In this document: positions 26,722-36,090 of the stretch, piece after piece
Numbering within the stretch: the first letter of the stretch is position 1
Layout of the letters: the number at the start of each line of letters is the position of its first letter
Assembly (NCBI GenBank): GCA_963783095.1
Contig: CAWAMR010000013.1
Location: 398,888 to 462,887, forward strand
DNA: 64,000 nt
Origin: CAWAMR01 sp963783095
GTDB taxonomy: Bacteria; Planctomycetota; Planctomycetia; Gemmatales; Gemmataceae
Direction: 5' to 3'
Position numbers and translations under genes: made by a program
The notes under the pieces: generated by a model
What the model saw: the letters and a program-made list of their open reading frames with translations, nothing else
The model's database searches: none
What the model was told of the DNA's origin: nothing

Positions 26722-26947
26722 CGGTTCGACTCCTCAGTTGGCGAGTGACGACTTGGCTGGCCGCGAAGGCAAGACAGGCGCGAATGTCGTCTTCGGTGAG
26801 TTCAGGAAAATCGGCGAGTAGCTCCGGAACAGTCATGCCGCCGGCGAGGTACTCCAGGACGTCGCGCACGGTGATCCGCATCCCGCGGATGCACGGCTGA
26901 CCGCTACGCTTTCCTGGCTCGATCGTAATGAGGTGCGTAAAGTCCAT
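26708..26947 (-). CDS. DUF433 family protein, probable operon regulator
   Basis: The 79-residue protein contains the DUF433 signature: ITIEPGKRSGQPCIRGMRIT, with I-R-G-x-R-I-T, then VLEYLAGGMTVPELLADFP and LTEDDIRACLAFAA. DUF433 proteins have a homeodomain-like helix-turn-helix and often act as antitoxins or DNA-binding partners for PIN-domain toxins (VapB-like). Here the neighbour is HicBA, not a PIN protein. Because this HicB lacks its own DNA-binding domain, the DUF433 protein could supply operon control; that is inference. Confidence 0.85.
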   Translation of the reverse strand: MDFTHLITIEPGKRSGQPCIRGMRITVRDVLEYLAGGMTVPELLADFPELTEDDIRACLAFAASQVVTRQLRSRTDANG

Positions 26948-27180
26948 AATCGAAGTCTAGCCAACGATCAGCGCGAGGTCAACCGAGTGACACGCGCCCG
27001 TAGTGCTCTCGGTCGGTGTTAGGTTCGATCCGACGTTTTTCTCAATCACTGCTCGGACCACGGCTCAAGTAACCGGGCTTCCGGGCGTGACCCCAAATAG
27101 CTGCTTGGTGCTATCCATATAATTAGCGCTGAAGTCTCAACTTGCCTTCTGCTGTCGCGAAGATTATCCACGGAGACGTT

Positions 27181-28539
27181 ATGCGCAGTCAACTTTCTCT
27201 CCTCTCCTTGTTGGTGTTCTTCGGTTCCGTACATGCTGCCGATCGGCCAAACCTCATCGTAATGATGACCGACGATCAACGCGCAGATGCCATGAGCTGT
27301 GCCGGAAATTCCATTCTCAAAACACCCAATATCGATCGCATCGCCAGAGACGGTGCTCGCTTCAAAAACATGTTCGTCACCAATTCGCTCTGCGCACCGA
27401 GCCGGGCTTCATTGATGACGGGGCTTTACTCGCATACTCATGGAGTTCGAGATAATACGCCGCAGCGTCCGAATGTCCCCCTGGCCATTCCTTTCGTGTC
27501 CGATCATCTTCGGCAGGCGGGTTACGAAGTCGCTTTTTGCGGCAAATCGCATGCTCCCAAAGCGTTCCGCGATCGGCAATGGGATTATTATTTCGGCTTC
27601 AAGGATCAAGGCAACTATCTGAAACCGATGATCGCCGAAGGAACCGACGGCAAGGATATTCTCTATCCCGGCTGGATGGATGATGTCGTCACCGAACATG
27701 CCATCAACTGGATGAAGAAGAAGCGCGAAAAGCCTTTTGCTCTGTTCCTGTTCTTCAAGGCTCCCCATCGAAGCTGGAGTCCGCCTCCTCGCTACAAGAA
27801 CTTGTTTTCCGACGTCAAGATTCCCAAGCCCGAACTGTGGGACGCCGACCGCAAATTGAAGCCCAAAGCCTTTGCCGATGCCGATAATGTCATCGGCTCC
27901 GCCAATCACAAAGATGTTCCGGACCTCGATCACTTTTTGAAGGATTATTATCGCTGCATTACGGGCGTCGACGATAATGTCGGCAAAGTGCTGGATACCC
28001 TCAAAGAGATGGGCCAACTCGATAACACGGGGATTCTGTATACCTCCGACAACGGCTTTTTTGCGGGAGAATGGCAAGCCTTCGACAAACGCTTCATGCA
28101 TGAACCATCCATCCGCGTACCGATGCTGATACGCTATCCAAAAGTCTTCAACGCCGGTTCTACACCCGAGCAAATGGTGCTGAACATCGACATTGCTCCC
28201 ACGCTGCTCGATCTGGCCGGTGTACCGATTCCCCGCGAAATGCAAGGCCGGAGCATGGTTCCACTCGGAAAGGGTGAAGTCAAGGACTGGCGCAAGGATT
28301 GGTTGTACGAGTACTACGAATATCCCGGGCCCCACAGCGTCCGCAAAAATCGCGGCATTCGAACCGATCGGTTCAAGTACATTCACTACTACGAACGGCC
28401 GGAAGAGTTTGAGTTGTATGACCTGGAAAAGGATCCGATGGAGAAGGTCAACTTATACGGCAAAGCGGAATATGCTGAGGTCGCCAGGAAACTGCGAAAT
28501 CGACTGGAAGGACTGCGGGAGGAAACGGGCGATAGGTAG
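27181..28539 (+). CDS. Secreted sulfatase (arylsulfatase A type)
   Basis: The 452-residue protein hydrolyses sulfate esters, probably of sulfated polysaccharides. A signal peptide (MRSQLSLLSLLVFFGSVHAA) precedes the N-terminal calcium-binding block RPNLIVMMTDDQRAD. The active-site motif C71-A-P-S-R is followed by SLMTGLYSHTHG; the Cys must be oxidised to formylglycine. Further ligands lie in FLFFKAPHRSW and ILYTSDNGFFAGEW. The C-terminal subdomain ends FELYDLEKDPMEKVNLYG, the standard end of planctomycete sulfatases. ATG 27181 follows CGGAGA by a proper spacing; an earlier in-frame ATG would spoil the signal peptide. Confidence 0.93.
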   Translation: MRSQLSLLSLLVFFGSVHAADRPNLIVMMTDDQRADAMSCAGNSILKTPNIDRIARDGARFKNMFVTNSLCAPSRASLMTGLYSHTHGVRDNTPQRPNVPLAIPFVSDHLRQAGYEVAFCGKSHAPKAFRDRQWDYYFGFKDQGNYLKPMIAEGTDGKDILYPGWMDDVVTEHAINWMKKKREKPFALFLFFKAPHRSWSPPPRYKNLFSDVKIPKPELWDADRKLKPKAFADADNVIGSANHKDVPDLDHFLKDYYRCITGVDDNVGKVLDTLKEMGQLDNTGILYTSDNGFFAGEWQAFDKRFMHEPSIRVPMLIRYPKVFNAGSTPEQMVLNIDIAPTLLDLAGVPIPREMQGRSMVPLGKGEVKDWRKDWLYEYYEYPGPHSVRKNRGIRTDRFKYIHYYERPEEFELYDLEKDPMEKVNLYGKAEYAEVARKLRNRLEGLREETGDR

Positions 28540-28714
28540 GGCATCGAACTTTCGTTTGAAGTTGAACTATTCTCATCAAAATGTTGCACATAAATCTTCT
28601 GCGAATCCGTTTGGATCGACTCGATAGTCCAGCGAGAAAATGCCGATTATTCAGGATGTACGTCGATAGGCCCTCCATTTGACGCGAGCGCTTCAAGCAA
28701 ACTTCACCGTAGTG

Positions 28715-28930
28715 CTCTGTCAAGGCTAAGAATTGGGGTTGGCAAGCGCGCAAATGTGCTGCGTAGCCGCGTTCGCGCAGAACGCGGGGGCTTGAAGGGT
28801 CAACATTCAGGTGATTGCCCTCGGAAGGTTGCCCGCGTTCTGCGCGAACGCGGCTACGGCGGCGAATTGTCCGGCGTTTTAAGCGAGTTCCAAAATCACC
28901 AACCCCAAAATTAAGCTTTGACAAGGCAGT
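28715..28930. repeat. Foldback element with nested inverted repeats
   Basis: Perfect 27-base inverted arms lie at 28762-28788 and 28832-28858 (CGTAGCCGCGTTCGCGCAG and on, ending GCGGG). Each arm itself contains the palindrome CGCGTTCGCGCAGAACGCG. Outside them is an imperfect second pair, TGTCAAGGCTAAGAATTGGG near 28718 and its counterpart CCCCAAAATTAAGCTTTGACA near 28900-28922. No open frame of note is inside. The size (~215 bases) and structure fit a MITE or foldback element. It fills most of the 28540-28960 gap between the sulfatase and TolC-family genes. Confidence 0.8.
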
Positions 28931-28960
28931 AGCCTATTTTGGGACACTGGGAAGGATAGC

Positions 28961-30529
28961 ATGCCACCGCCGAAATGCGATCGACTCATCAAATGGGGGA
29001 TGCTGGCATTTCTGCTCTCGACGGCGGGCTGCGCAAGTATCGATGTGCCGAGCATGACTCCGGAGTTGAATCCGCCGGTTTATTTTGGGGCAGGTTCAAG
29101 CGAATCCCTGGAGGAGGAAAGCAAGGAACAGGATAATCCAAATGCAGCTGTTCGGATGAGTTCCCATCAGTCTGAGCCGCAGGCAGATCCATCCGTTGTG
29201 CAATTTGCTCAAGACAAAAGGGATGAACTTGCACCCGGAGACAAAGGCGATATCAAGCCACCGCAACTGAAAAGCCCCGAACCCGTTGCCGGCCCCAAAG
29301 CCCCGACGGTCAAAGCCATTACGCTCGATCGTGCCATCAATACTACTCTTATTGCCGATCCGAGACTGCGCGTCGGGTTTGAGTCGATCAACCAGGCCAA
29401 TGCAAATTTGCTCACGGCTTCGCTTCGACCCAATCCATACCTCTTTACCGACGCCCAGCTTTTGCCGCTGACGCGCCCATTTGTCGTCGACCAAACGGGT
29501 GGACCACCGCAGGCCGATGCGCTGTTGAGTTACCCGATCGACTGGTTTCTCTTTGGCAAGCGTGCTGCCAACATGGCCGCAGCGAACATGGGAGTGAGGG
29601 TTTCCCAGGCGGCGTACAACGATCTCATTCGTCGGCGCATGACGGAAACCGCAGTCTTCTTTTACGATGTCCTGGAAGCCAAAGCGCTGATGGGGCTTGC
29701 CGGAAAAGATGTCGCTTACTTCGAGCAAGTCGAGGCTATTACCAAAAAAGCCGTGCTTGCCGGCGGCCGGTCCGATGTTGACTTGAAGCGAGTCGAGCTC
29801 GACTTGCTCAACAGTAAAAGAGCCTTGCGGGATACGGAGTTGCTGCTGGTCACCGCACAAGCTCGCCTTCGAGCGGTGATGGGTCTGGAAAACTCCGACG
29901 CAAGTTTTGATGTCGATGGGAATTTGCAAGCCAAACTGAGCGCGGAGCCGATCTCGGCAACAGAAGCGTACCAAGTCGCGGTGGACAATCGGCCCGACCT
30001 TGAATCGGATCGACTGCGGATCGCCGAGGCTATTGCCCAGGTCACGGCAGAGAACCGGAAAGCCTATCCTGACGTGACTCCCCACATCGGAGTGACACGT
30101 CAATTTCAGGGCAAAGCGATGGGTATGCCCGATGCGAATTCCTACGAAATTGCCCTGACCACCACCCTGCCGTTTAGCAATCGCAACCAGGGGAATCGCA
30201 GCAGGGCGATGTCGGTGCTGGCACAAAGACGTTACGAATTGCAGGCAAGTTTGGTCAATTTGCGAGCAGAAATCGAACAGGCTGCGCAAGCCTTTCGCAC
30301 GGCCTACCAAAATGCGACTTCGGTTGCCGAGGAGCAACTCAAACTCGCCACCGAAGTCCGCGACAGCTTGAATAAAAGCTACGCAGCAGGCGGCAGTCCC
30401 CTGATTGACGTTCTCGACGCCGAACGCAACTACCGCGATACATATCGAACGTATATCACGGGCCGAGCCAATTACTGGCGAGCGCTTCACAAACTCAATT
30501 CCGCCATCGGGAAACAGGTAGTGAAATAA
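28961..30529 (+). CDS. TolC-family outer membrane efflux lipoprotein (CzcC-like)
   Basis: The 522-residue protein forms the outer-membrane channel of a tripartite exporter. It has a lipobox ending in LSTAGC about residue 25, then a ~100-residue acidic linker. The outer membrane efflux domain begins ITLDRAINTTLIADPRLRVG and shows the two repeated helix bundles of the family, such as RRRMTETAVFFYDVLEAKAL, then SDVDLKRVELDLLNSKRALRD and, in the second repeat, LPFSNRNQGNRSRA. The C-terminal Y-x-x-G-x-x-x-L-I-D-V-L-D (YAAGGSPLIDVLDAE) is diagnostic. No adaptor or pump gene is adjacent, so its partners are elsewhere. Confidence 0.88.
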   Translation: MPPPKCDRLIKWGMLAFLLSTAGCASIDVPSMTPELNPPVYFGAGSSESLEEESKEQDNPNAAVRMSSHQSEPQADPSVVQFAQDKRDELAPGDKGDIKPPQLKSPEPVAGPKAPTVKAITLDRAINTTLIADPRLRVGFESINQANANLLTASLRPNPYLFTDAQLLPLTRPFVVDQTGGPPQADALLSYPIDWFLFGKRAANMAAANMGVRVSQAAYNDLIRRRMTETAVFFYDVLEAKALMGLAGKDVAYFEQVEAITKKAVLAGGRSDVDLKRVELDLLNSKRALRDTELLLVTAQARLRAVMGLENSDASFDVDGNLQAKLSAEPISATEAYQVAVDNRPDLESDRLRIAEAIAQVTAENRKAYPDVTPHIGVTRQFQGKAMGMPDANSYEIALTTTLPFSNRNQGNRSRAMSVLAQRRYELQASLVNLRAEIEQAAQAFRTAYQNATSVAEEQLKLATEVRDSLNKSYAAGGSPLIDVLDAERNYRDTYRTYITGRANYWRALHKLNSAIGKQVVK

Positions 30530-30749
30530 CCACTCTCTTTATGAATCCACGTCTGGACTGCTTATGATCCATTGTTGCGTCTGCGGACAATTACTGCACT
30601 TGGCCGCTTCGCGCAAATGCTGAAAGTTTCGTCTACACCCAAGACAGAATGCGGAATCTTGACTGTCTTGCGAAACTTTCTTCCTCGAGACGTGTTCAAT
30701 TCAATATTCTAATTCTCATCAGCCAAATCACGACTCAGCGGAGCAGCCT

Positions 30750-31306
30750 ATGAAACTCATCCAGGGAAACCGGCTTGGTGGCGGATGGAAGGCCGGAATG
30801 TTTATTCTTGCCGCAATTACAATGGGCTGTTTCGTTTCGAGTTCGGCGAACGCACAACGATTGCCTCGTGGGCGCAGCAAGCCGCGATGAAAAAGCAAGC
30901 CCAGGGCGCGTCCAATCAACAGTTGATGGCAGCCATTCAGACTCTGCAATCGGTTAAGCTCACTTTGGAAAAGGCAGATCACGATTATGGCGGTCATCGC
31001 GCTGCAGCGGTTAAGGACATCGCAAAAGCCGAACAGCAGCTGCTCCGAGCACTTCATGCTCATCAAAAGTTGGGGAATGCCGGCAAGGTTCCGGCGATGG
31101 GAGAACCCCAGGCTCTTTCGAATGCCCAATTGGCACAAACCATCCCGGTGTTGAGCAACACCATCACATTGCTCGGCAGTGCCAATCACGATTACGGCGG
31201 CCATCGTCAGAAGGCGATCCAGGATTTGCAAGCGGCAATCAACCAATTGCAAGTGGCCCTGAAGTCCGCAAAACAACCGAAACAGAACAAGAATTTAGCA
31301 AGATAA
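30750..31306 (+). CDS. Secreted two-repeat DYGGHR protein, frame-interrupted
   Basis: A signal peptide is read from ATG 30750 (MKLIQGNRLGGG, then AGMFILAAITMGCFVSSSANA). The mature protein then continues in another frame after one apparently missing base near 30860-30890. It carries two copies of a ~35-residue helical repeat: LEKADHDYGGHRAAAVKDI and, about 85 residues later, LGSANHDYGGHRQKAIQDL. Each is followed by a helix ending in ALxAxx. I know of similar planctomycete proteins with the (D/N)HDYGGHR motif but no function. The region 30530-30749 upstream shows no other gene. Confidence 0.65.
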
Positions 31307-31366
31307 TCGTCGAGTGAAAGCGCAGCGGGATATTGCTCTGCGACTCCAACTCTAGAGTTTCCGGAT

Positions 31367-32269
31367 TCATTCTGGCACCAGTTTCCGAAATAAAACAGGA
31401 ACGGGTGCAACCAATTCCAACCTTTCACCAGTCACTGGGTGCGTGAAACACAATCGCCAGGCGTGTAGATAGAGTCTTCCAACAGGGTTTGTTCGTGCGC
31501 CGTACTTCAGATCGCCCACGATCGGGGTGCCGCGGTCTGACATGTGAACGCGAATCTGGTGTTTTCTGCCGGTGTCGAGCTGTATTTCAACCCGGCAAAA
31601 ATCGCCTTTCGACTTCAAAACTCGGTAATGGCTGACGGCCAATTGAGAATCGCGTCCAGGTGGTGCACTATAGACTTTTAGACTTGAGCTTTCGACCAAA
31701 TAACTGCGAATCGTGTCACTCGCAGGCTGGGGAATACCCTCGACAATGGCTACATAGCACTTCTCCGTCTGTTGCCATGCCGTTTGCAATTGCTCCTGAA
31801 TTTCGGCAGACTTTGCCAACAGCAGCAAACCCGAAGTTTCCCGATCCAGGCGATGAACCACAAAGGCGCGACCTGCTCGCTTCGTTGACTGCTTTCGCAA
31901 GTAGTCGTTGACGAGTTGATGAGCAGTTCCGATTTTCTGTTTCTCCGTTCCGATGCTTAACATCCCCGCTGGCTTATTTACCAAGATCAGCGCATCGTCT
32001 TCAAAAACGACTGGAATACCTGCTCGTTCCAGCAACCCAGCAGCACTCGGTTGCGGCTTTCCCACACCGACGACATCTCCGCAGTTGAGCGGGTGATCGA
32101 ACTGGCTCACGGCCACTCCGTTCACGTCGACGCATCCCCACCGAAGCAGTTCCTTTACCCGGCTGCGCTTCATCGGTGCCAACACACGCAACAGATACTC
32201 CAGCAGGTATGAGGGCTGTTCGGGCCGAAATTCTCGCCGCAATGCGAATTGTTTGCCAGGATCGGCCAT
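31367..32269 (-). CDS. RluA-family 23S rRNA/tRNA pseudouridine synthase
   Basis: This enzyme isomerises specific uridines in structured RNA to pseudouridine. From ATG 32269 it has 300 residues. An N-terminal S4 RNA-binding domain (MKRSRVKELLRWGCVDVNG, then FDHPLNCGDVV) is followed by the catalytic domain with the active-site motif HRLDRETSGLLLLAK. TGRKHQIRVH and GDLKYG follow and are the other conserved RluA motifs. RluC/D-type architecture is likely, but the target site cannot be assigned. An upstream in-frame start (32380) would add a 37-residue positively charged leader without conservation. Confidence 0.92.
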   Translation of the reverse strand: MADPGKQFALRREFRPEQPSYLLEYLLRVLAPMKRSRVKELLRWGCVDVNGVAVSQFDHPLNCGDVVGVGKPQPSAAGLLERAGIPVVFEDDALILVNKPAGMLSIGTEKQKIGTAHQLVNDYLRKQSTKRAGRAFVVHRLDRETSGLLLLAKSAEIQEQLQTAWQQTEKCYVAIVEGIPQPASDTIRSYLVESSSLKVYSAPPGRDSQLAVSHYRVLKSKGDFCRVEIQLDTGRKHQIRVHMSDRGTPIVGDLKYGARTNPVGRLYLHAWRLCFTHPVTGERLELVAPVPVLFRKLVPE

Positions 32270-32416
32270 TGCCAACGCTCCAACCTTATACCACCCTTTT
32301 CGCTGGTAGGAGAAACGGGCCAGTGCCTTGCTTACTCTACGAATCATTCGCGAATTACGAAGGGATTTGCGGTTTCGCATTTTCCCAATCGCGAGCCTGC
32401 TTCATAAACTCCCTAC

Positions 32417-33649
32417 ATGAAAATTGCTTACCTCACCAATCAATATCCTCACGTTCGGCACACCTTTATCCGCCGTGAGATTGTCGCTCTCGAAGTGCAT
32501 GGGGTTGACGTAGCACGATTTTCCATACGCGATGCAGGGCGAGATCTCGTGGATGTAGCGGATCAGGCAGAATATCAGAAGACTCACGCTCTCTTGGCCG
32601 AAGGAAAACTTCGGCTCCTCTTCGCCTGGATTGCAACCTCGACGACCCGGCCGATTCGGTGGTGTCGTGCTCTAGCCTGGACGTTTCGCCTTGGACGACG
32701 ATCCGATCGCGGCATCCTTCGGCATCTTATTTATTTCGCCGAGGCCTGCCTGCTTCGCAAACGGCTGCAACAGGCAAATGTAACCCATCTGCATGTCCAC
32801 TTTGCTACGAACCCGGCTGCGGTGGCGCTACTCTGCAAGGTGCTGGGCGGTCCTGGATACAGCATTACGGTTCACGGGCCGGAAGAATGGGATCGTCCGG
32901 AAGCGCTATCGCTGAAGGCGAAATACGAGAATGCCGATTTTGTTGTCGCCGTCAGCGATTTTGGACGCTGCCAGGTGTACCGCTGGACCTCCTTGAGCTA
33001 TTGGCCCCGCGTTCATGTCATCCGCTGCGGCGTCGATGAAGCCTACCTGACGATGGTTCCCGAACCCGTACCCGAAACTCGACGACTGGTCCTGATTGGC
33101 GGACTGGTTGAACAAAAAGGCCATCTGCTGCTGGTGCAAGCCCTGGCGCGTGTGGCGAAAGCGGGACACGATTTTGAGATGATTTTCATAGGGGATGGTC
33201 CGCTTCGTCCTGTGATTGAAGAAGAAATCCGCAAACATGGACTCGAAGAAAAGATTCACCTCACCGGCTGGCAGAGCAATGCGCAAGTGCGCGAACATTT
33301 GCGAGGCGCGCGAGCGCTGGTCATGCCAAGCTTCGCCGAAAATCTTCCTGTGGCAATGATGGAGGCGCTGGCAATGGGCCGGCCCGTTCTCGGAACTTAT
33401 ATTGCGGGCGTACCGGAACTGGTCGAAAATGGCGTCACGGGTTGGCTCGTTCCTGCCGGAAACATTGTCGCGACCGCTGAAGCCGTGCAACGAATTCTGG
33501 CGACACCGACCGATCAGCTTTCGGCCATGGGCAGGGCGGGCACGACCTTGGTGCGGACGATGCACGATGCCAACCAAGAAGCAGCCAAGCTGCTGGAATT
33601 GTTTCGCTCGAATGGCGATAGCGAAACCTCGACTGGTAACGTAGGATAA
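32417..33649 (+). CDS. Glycosyltransferase family 4 protein
   Basis: The 410-residue protein has the GT-B fold. The N-terminal MKIAYLTNQYPHVRHTFIRRE is the acceptor-side start. The C-terminal nucleotide-sugar domain begins RRLVLIGGLVEQKGHLLLVQA and has ENLPVAMMEALAMGRPV, with the conserved EAx(7)E-like element typical of GT4 retaining transferases. The substrate is not evident. It opens a plus-strand cluster of sugar-related genes that runs to about 37.3 kb and probably makes or modifies an exopolysaccharide or cell-surface glycan. Confidence 0.9.
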   Translation: MKIAYLTNQYPHVRHTFIRREIVALEVHGVDVARFSIRDAGRDLVDVADQAEYQKTHALLAEGKLRLLFAWIATSTTRPIRWCRALAWTFRLGRRSDRGILRHLIYFAEACLLRKRLQQANVTHLHVHFATNPAAVALLCKVLGGPGYSITVHGPEEWDRPEALSLKAKYENADFVVAVSDFGRCQVYRWTSLSYWPRVHVIRCGVDEAYLTMVPEPVPETRRLVLIGGLVEQKGHLLLVQALARVAKAGHDFEMIFIGDGPLRPVIEEEIRKHGLEEKIHLTGWQSNAQVREHLRGARALVMPSFAENLPVAMMEALAMGRPVLGTYIAGVPELVENGVTGWLVPAGNIVATAEAVQRILATPTDQLSAMGRAGTTLVRTMHDANQEAAKLLELFRSNGDSETSTGNVG

Positions 33650-33728
33650 ATCCCCAAAGAACTCACTCGTCGGTTACTCCGGCTCGTTGACATTGGCTGA
33701 ATTCTCTTCTTCAACAACGGATATTCTC

Positions 33729-34738
33729 ATGGATGTCGCCGCTCCCCCGGCTACAGTCGATCGTCGTTTCCCTTTCCCTTCAGCGCTTTCAGGTCCGCTT
33801 CTTGGCCTGGTCGGCGTGATGCTCTTTTTCACAGTCCTTATCGGAATTAACGGCGAACTGGCCTCCTTCATCAGCTACGGCAACGTGCGTGTACTCGTAC
33901 ACGAAGGGACGATTCCCGGCGTATTGGCTCTGGGAATGCTGCTCGTAATTATCACTGGCGGGATCGATCTAAGTATCGGCGCGGTCGTTGCCCTGGTCAC
34001 CGTAATCACCATGCGAGTGTACATCCTGGCCTATCACTGGCAACTCCCAGTTGCCAGCTTGCTTGCCGTGCTTGCGGGCGTTTTGACCGGATGCTTTGCG
34101 GCTTCATCAACGGCAACGTCATCACCCGGCTCAAACTGCCTCCGTTCGTGGTCACACTCGGAATGCTCAGTATCGCACGCGGATCGGCCATCTGGATTGC
34201 CGAGCGATCCCCGATCGCTTTTCCTGTGAACGGCCGGCCGGAATGGGTCGAAATGCTGGGGAAAAGTCAGGTATATAATCCCGGCTTTGTGAGCCTTATT
34301 CTCTTGGCGATTTTGGTGGCAGGATTGTTGCGCTCCACCGTTCTGGGCCGACACATTTTCGCGGTTGGTTCCAATGAAGCAACGGCCCGGCTCTGTGGGA
34401 TTTCCGTCGAGCGAACCAAGGTTTTGGTTTATACCCTCTCCGGTCTGTTCAGCGGCTGGGCCGGAGTGTTGATGTTTGCCCACGGCGATTGCGGCAATCC
34501 GAGTGCAGCGGAGGGCTGGGAACTGATCGTCATTGCTGCCGTCGTGATTGGTGGAGCGAGTCTCACCGGAGGAAGAGGAACTGTTATAGGCACAATGATC
34601 GGCGTGTTAGTCCTGGGGTTATTGGAAAATGGCGTAACCTTGTGTAACGTACCCGTGGAGATCAAATACATCCTGATTGGCGTGATTATTCTGGCCAATG
34701 CAGCGTTGAGTCGAGCCAATCGATCTTCCGGGAAATAA
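33729..34738 (+). CDS. Sugar ABC transporter permease (RbsC/XylH-like), one frameshift
   Basis: The protein shows the RbsC-type permease pattern: GVLALGMLLVIITGGIDLSIGAVVAL in the first part, then after a frame change near 34090 FINGNVITRLKLPPFVVTLGMLSIARG, GSNEATARLCGI and IGGASLTGGRGTVIGTMIGV. The change has the sign of one missing base. The joined length is about 336 residues with 8-10 membrane helices, normal for the family. ATG 33729 is chosen; TTG 33687 is possible. Such permeases import ribose, xylose and related sugars with an ATPase and a binding protein, but neither is adjacent. Confidence 0.85.
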
Positions 34739-34998
34739 CAAAAAATGATCCGTTGATTGGTCAAATTCGTTGACCCGGCAAGCTGGGCAGAGCGAGAACT
34801 TGCCGCGTCGCCATTTCACCATTTCAAATACCAAAAGTGTAACGCAGTTCCCATCGTTCCATCGAAAGTTTACATTGCAAGGCTGCCGATTATTAGATGG
34901 TTCGTTGACTCGAACCGGGTGAGGCGATCGTGCTATGGTTCACGCGACCCAAGGTCGGCCCGGGTTGACGATGCCTTGGCACCAGCTGGGAGTGTCTA

Positions 34999-36027
34999 AT
35001 GAAGGTAACCGTGTGTATCCCGACCTGGAACGGCGAACGGTATCTCGCCGAGACCTTGTGCAGTGTCTTGGCACAGAGTTATGAAAACTTTGAATGCCTC
35101 GTCGTGGATGACGCCTCGACTGACCACACACTTGACATCGTTGATACTTTCAAAGATTCTCGAATCCGGCGTCACGTGAACCCAAAGCAACTGGGCATCG
35201 CGAGAAATTATCAACACTGTCTGGAACTGGCCTGTGGGGAATACATCAACGTATTCCAGCAGGATGACGTGATGGTGCCCGACAATCTGGAGCGCAAACT
35301 GGCAGTCCTCGATGCCGACCCCAGCATCAGCTTCGTCCACTCCAGCGCAGAATTACTAACTTCTTCTGCCGGCTCGGCTGAAGTCATTGCTTGCTATGCT
35401 CCAACCGACCAGGTTCTCGACGGCAATCGAATGTTCCGCGAACTGCTCCTGACCCAGAACCACATCTGTAACCCCGCAGTCGTCGCTCGACGGCAAATGA
35501 TGCTCGACGTCGGCGGCTATGACGCTGAGGCAGACTATACTTGCGACTACGAAATCTGGATGAAGATGTGCGTCAATCGGCGTGTCGGGTTTGTCGCGGA
35601 ACCTCTGGTGAAATACCGCTGGCACGAGACAAATTCCACGCAAAGGTTCACTACGGGAATTCGCAAGAAACAGTTCAATCGCGCTCGAAACGAGGCGATG
35701 CGATTCTACCAGTTGACCAGCATTCATAACGATGCGGACCTGATGCGCTTTGCCCTGGATCAAGTGTTGGTATTCGATTCCTGGGAAACCGAGTTGCTAC
35801 AGCGCAACGCTTGGCTGGAGTCGCAAGCCACCAGCTGGCAACATACCGCAGAGGATCTCTCCCGACGGTTAGAAAACTCCGTGAAAGAATGGGCCGCGAT
35901 GGAAGAACACTTGCGCCGCGAACTGGAACGGAGCGAGCATGCACTGGCACATATCGCGAATTCACGGATCTGGTGCTTGGCCTTGAAACTGCGTTCTCTC
36001 TTCGGTCTTCGCCGGCTTACCCATTAA
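34999..36027 (+). CDS. Glycosyltransferase family 2 protein
   Basis: The 342-residue protein has a GT-A fold. MKVTVCIPTWNGERYLAETL is the first strand and helix, then VVDDASTDHT and FQQDDVMVPDNLE, the latter carrying the metal-binding acidic pair. GGYDAEADYTCDYEIWMKM is the acceptor-side E/D-x-x-x-W-like element. The last ~70 residues form a coiled-coil (WLESQATSWQHTAEDLSRRL), as in other surface-glycan GT2 enzymes. It lies between the ABC permease and the next GT4 gene in the same direction. The 260-base gap before it (34739-34998) shows nothing recognisable. Confidence 0.9.
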   Translation: MKVTVCIPTWNGERYLAETLCSVLAQSYENFECLVVDDASTDHTLDIVDTFKDSRIRRHVNPKQLGIARNYQHCLELACGEYINVFQQDDVMVPDNLERKLAVLDADPSISFVHSSAELLTSSAGSAEVIACYAPTDQVLDGNRMFRELLLTQNHICNPAVVARRQMMLDVGGYDAEADYTCDYEIWMKMCVNRRVGFVAEPLVKYRWHETNSTQRFTTGIRKKQFNRARNEAMRFYQLTSIHNDADLMRFALDQVLVFDSWETELLQRNAWLESQATSWQHTAEDLSRRLENSVKEWAAMEEHLRRELERSEHALAHIANSRIWCLALKLRSLFGLRRLTH

Positions 36028-36090
36028 CGACGAACGCGGGTTTCTTATCGACGATGGCAAGGATGAATGGCCTGGTCGGAGGGAAGTGCT

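Noticed and set aside
29096..30490. 464-codon antisense frame opposite the TolC-family gene
   Set aside because: The sense strand has a complete family match with a lipobox and diagnostic C-terminus. The antisense protein has no recognisable features.
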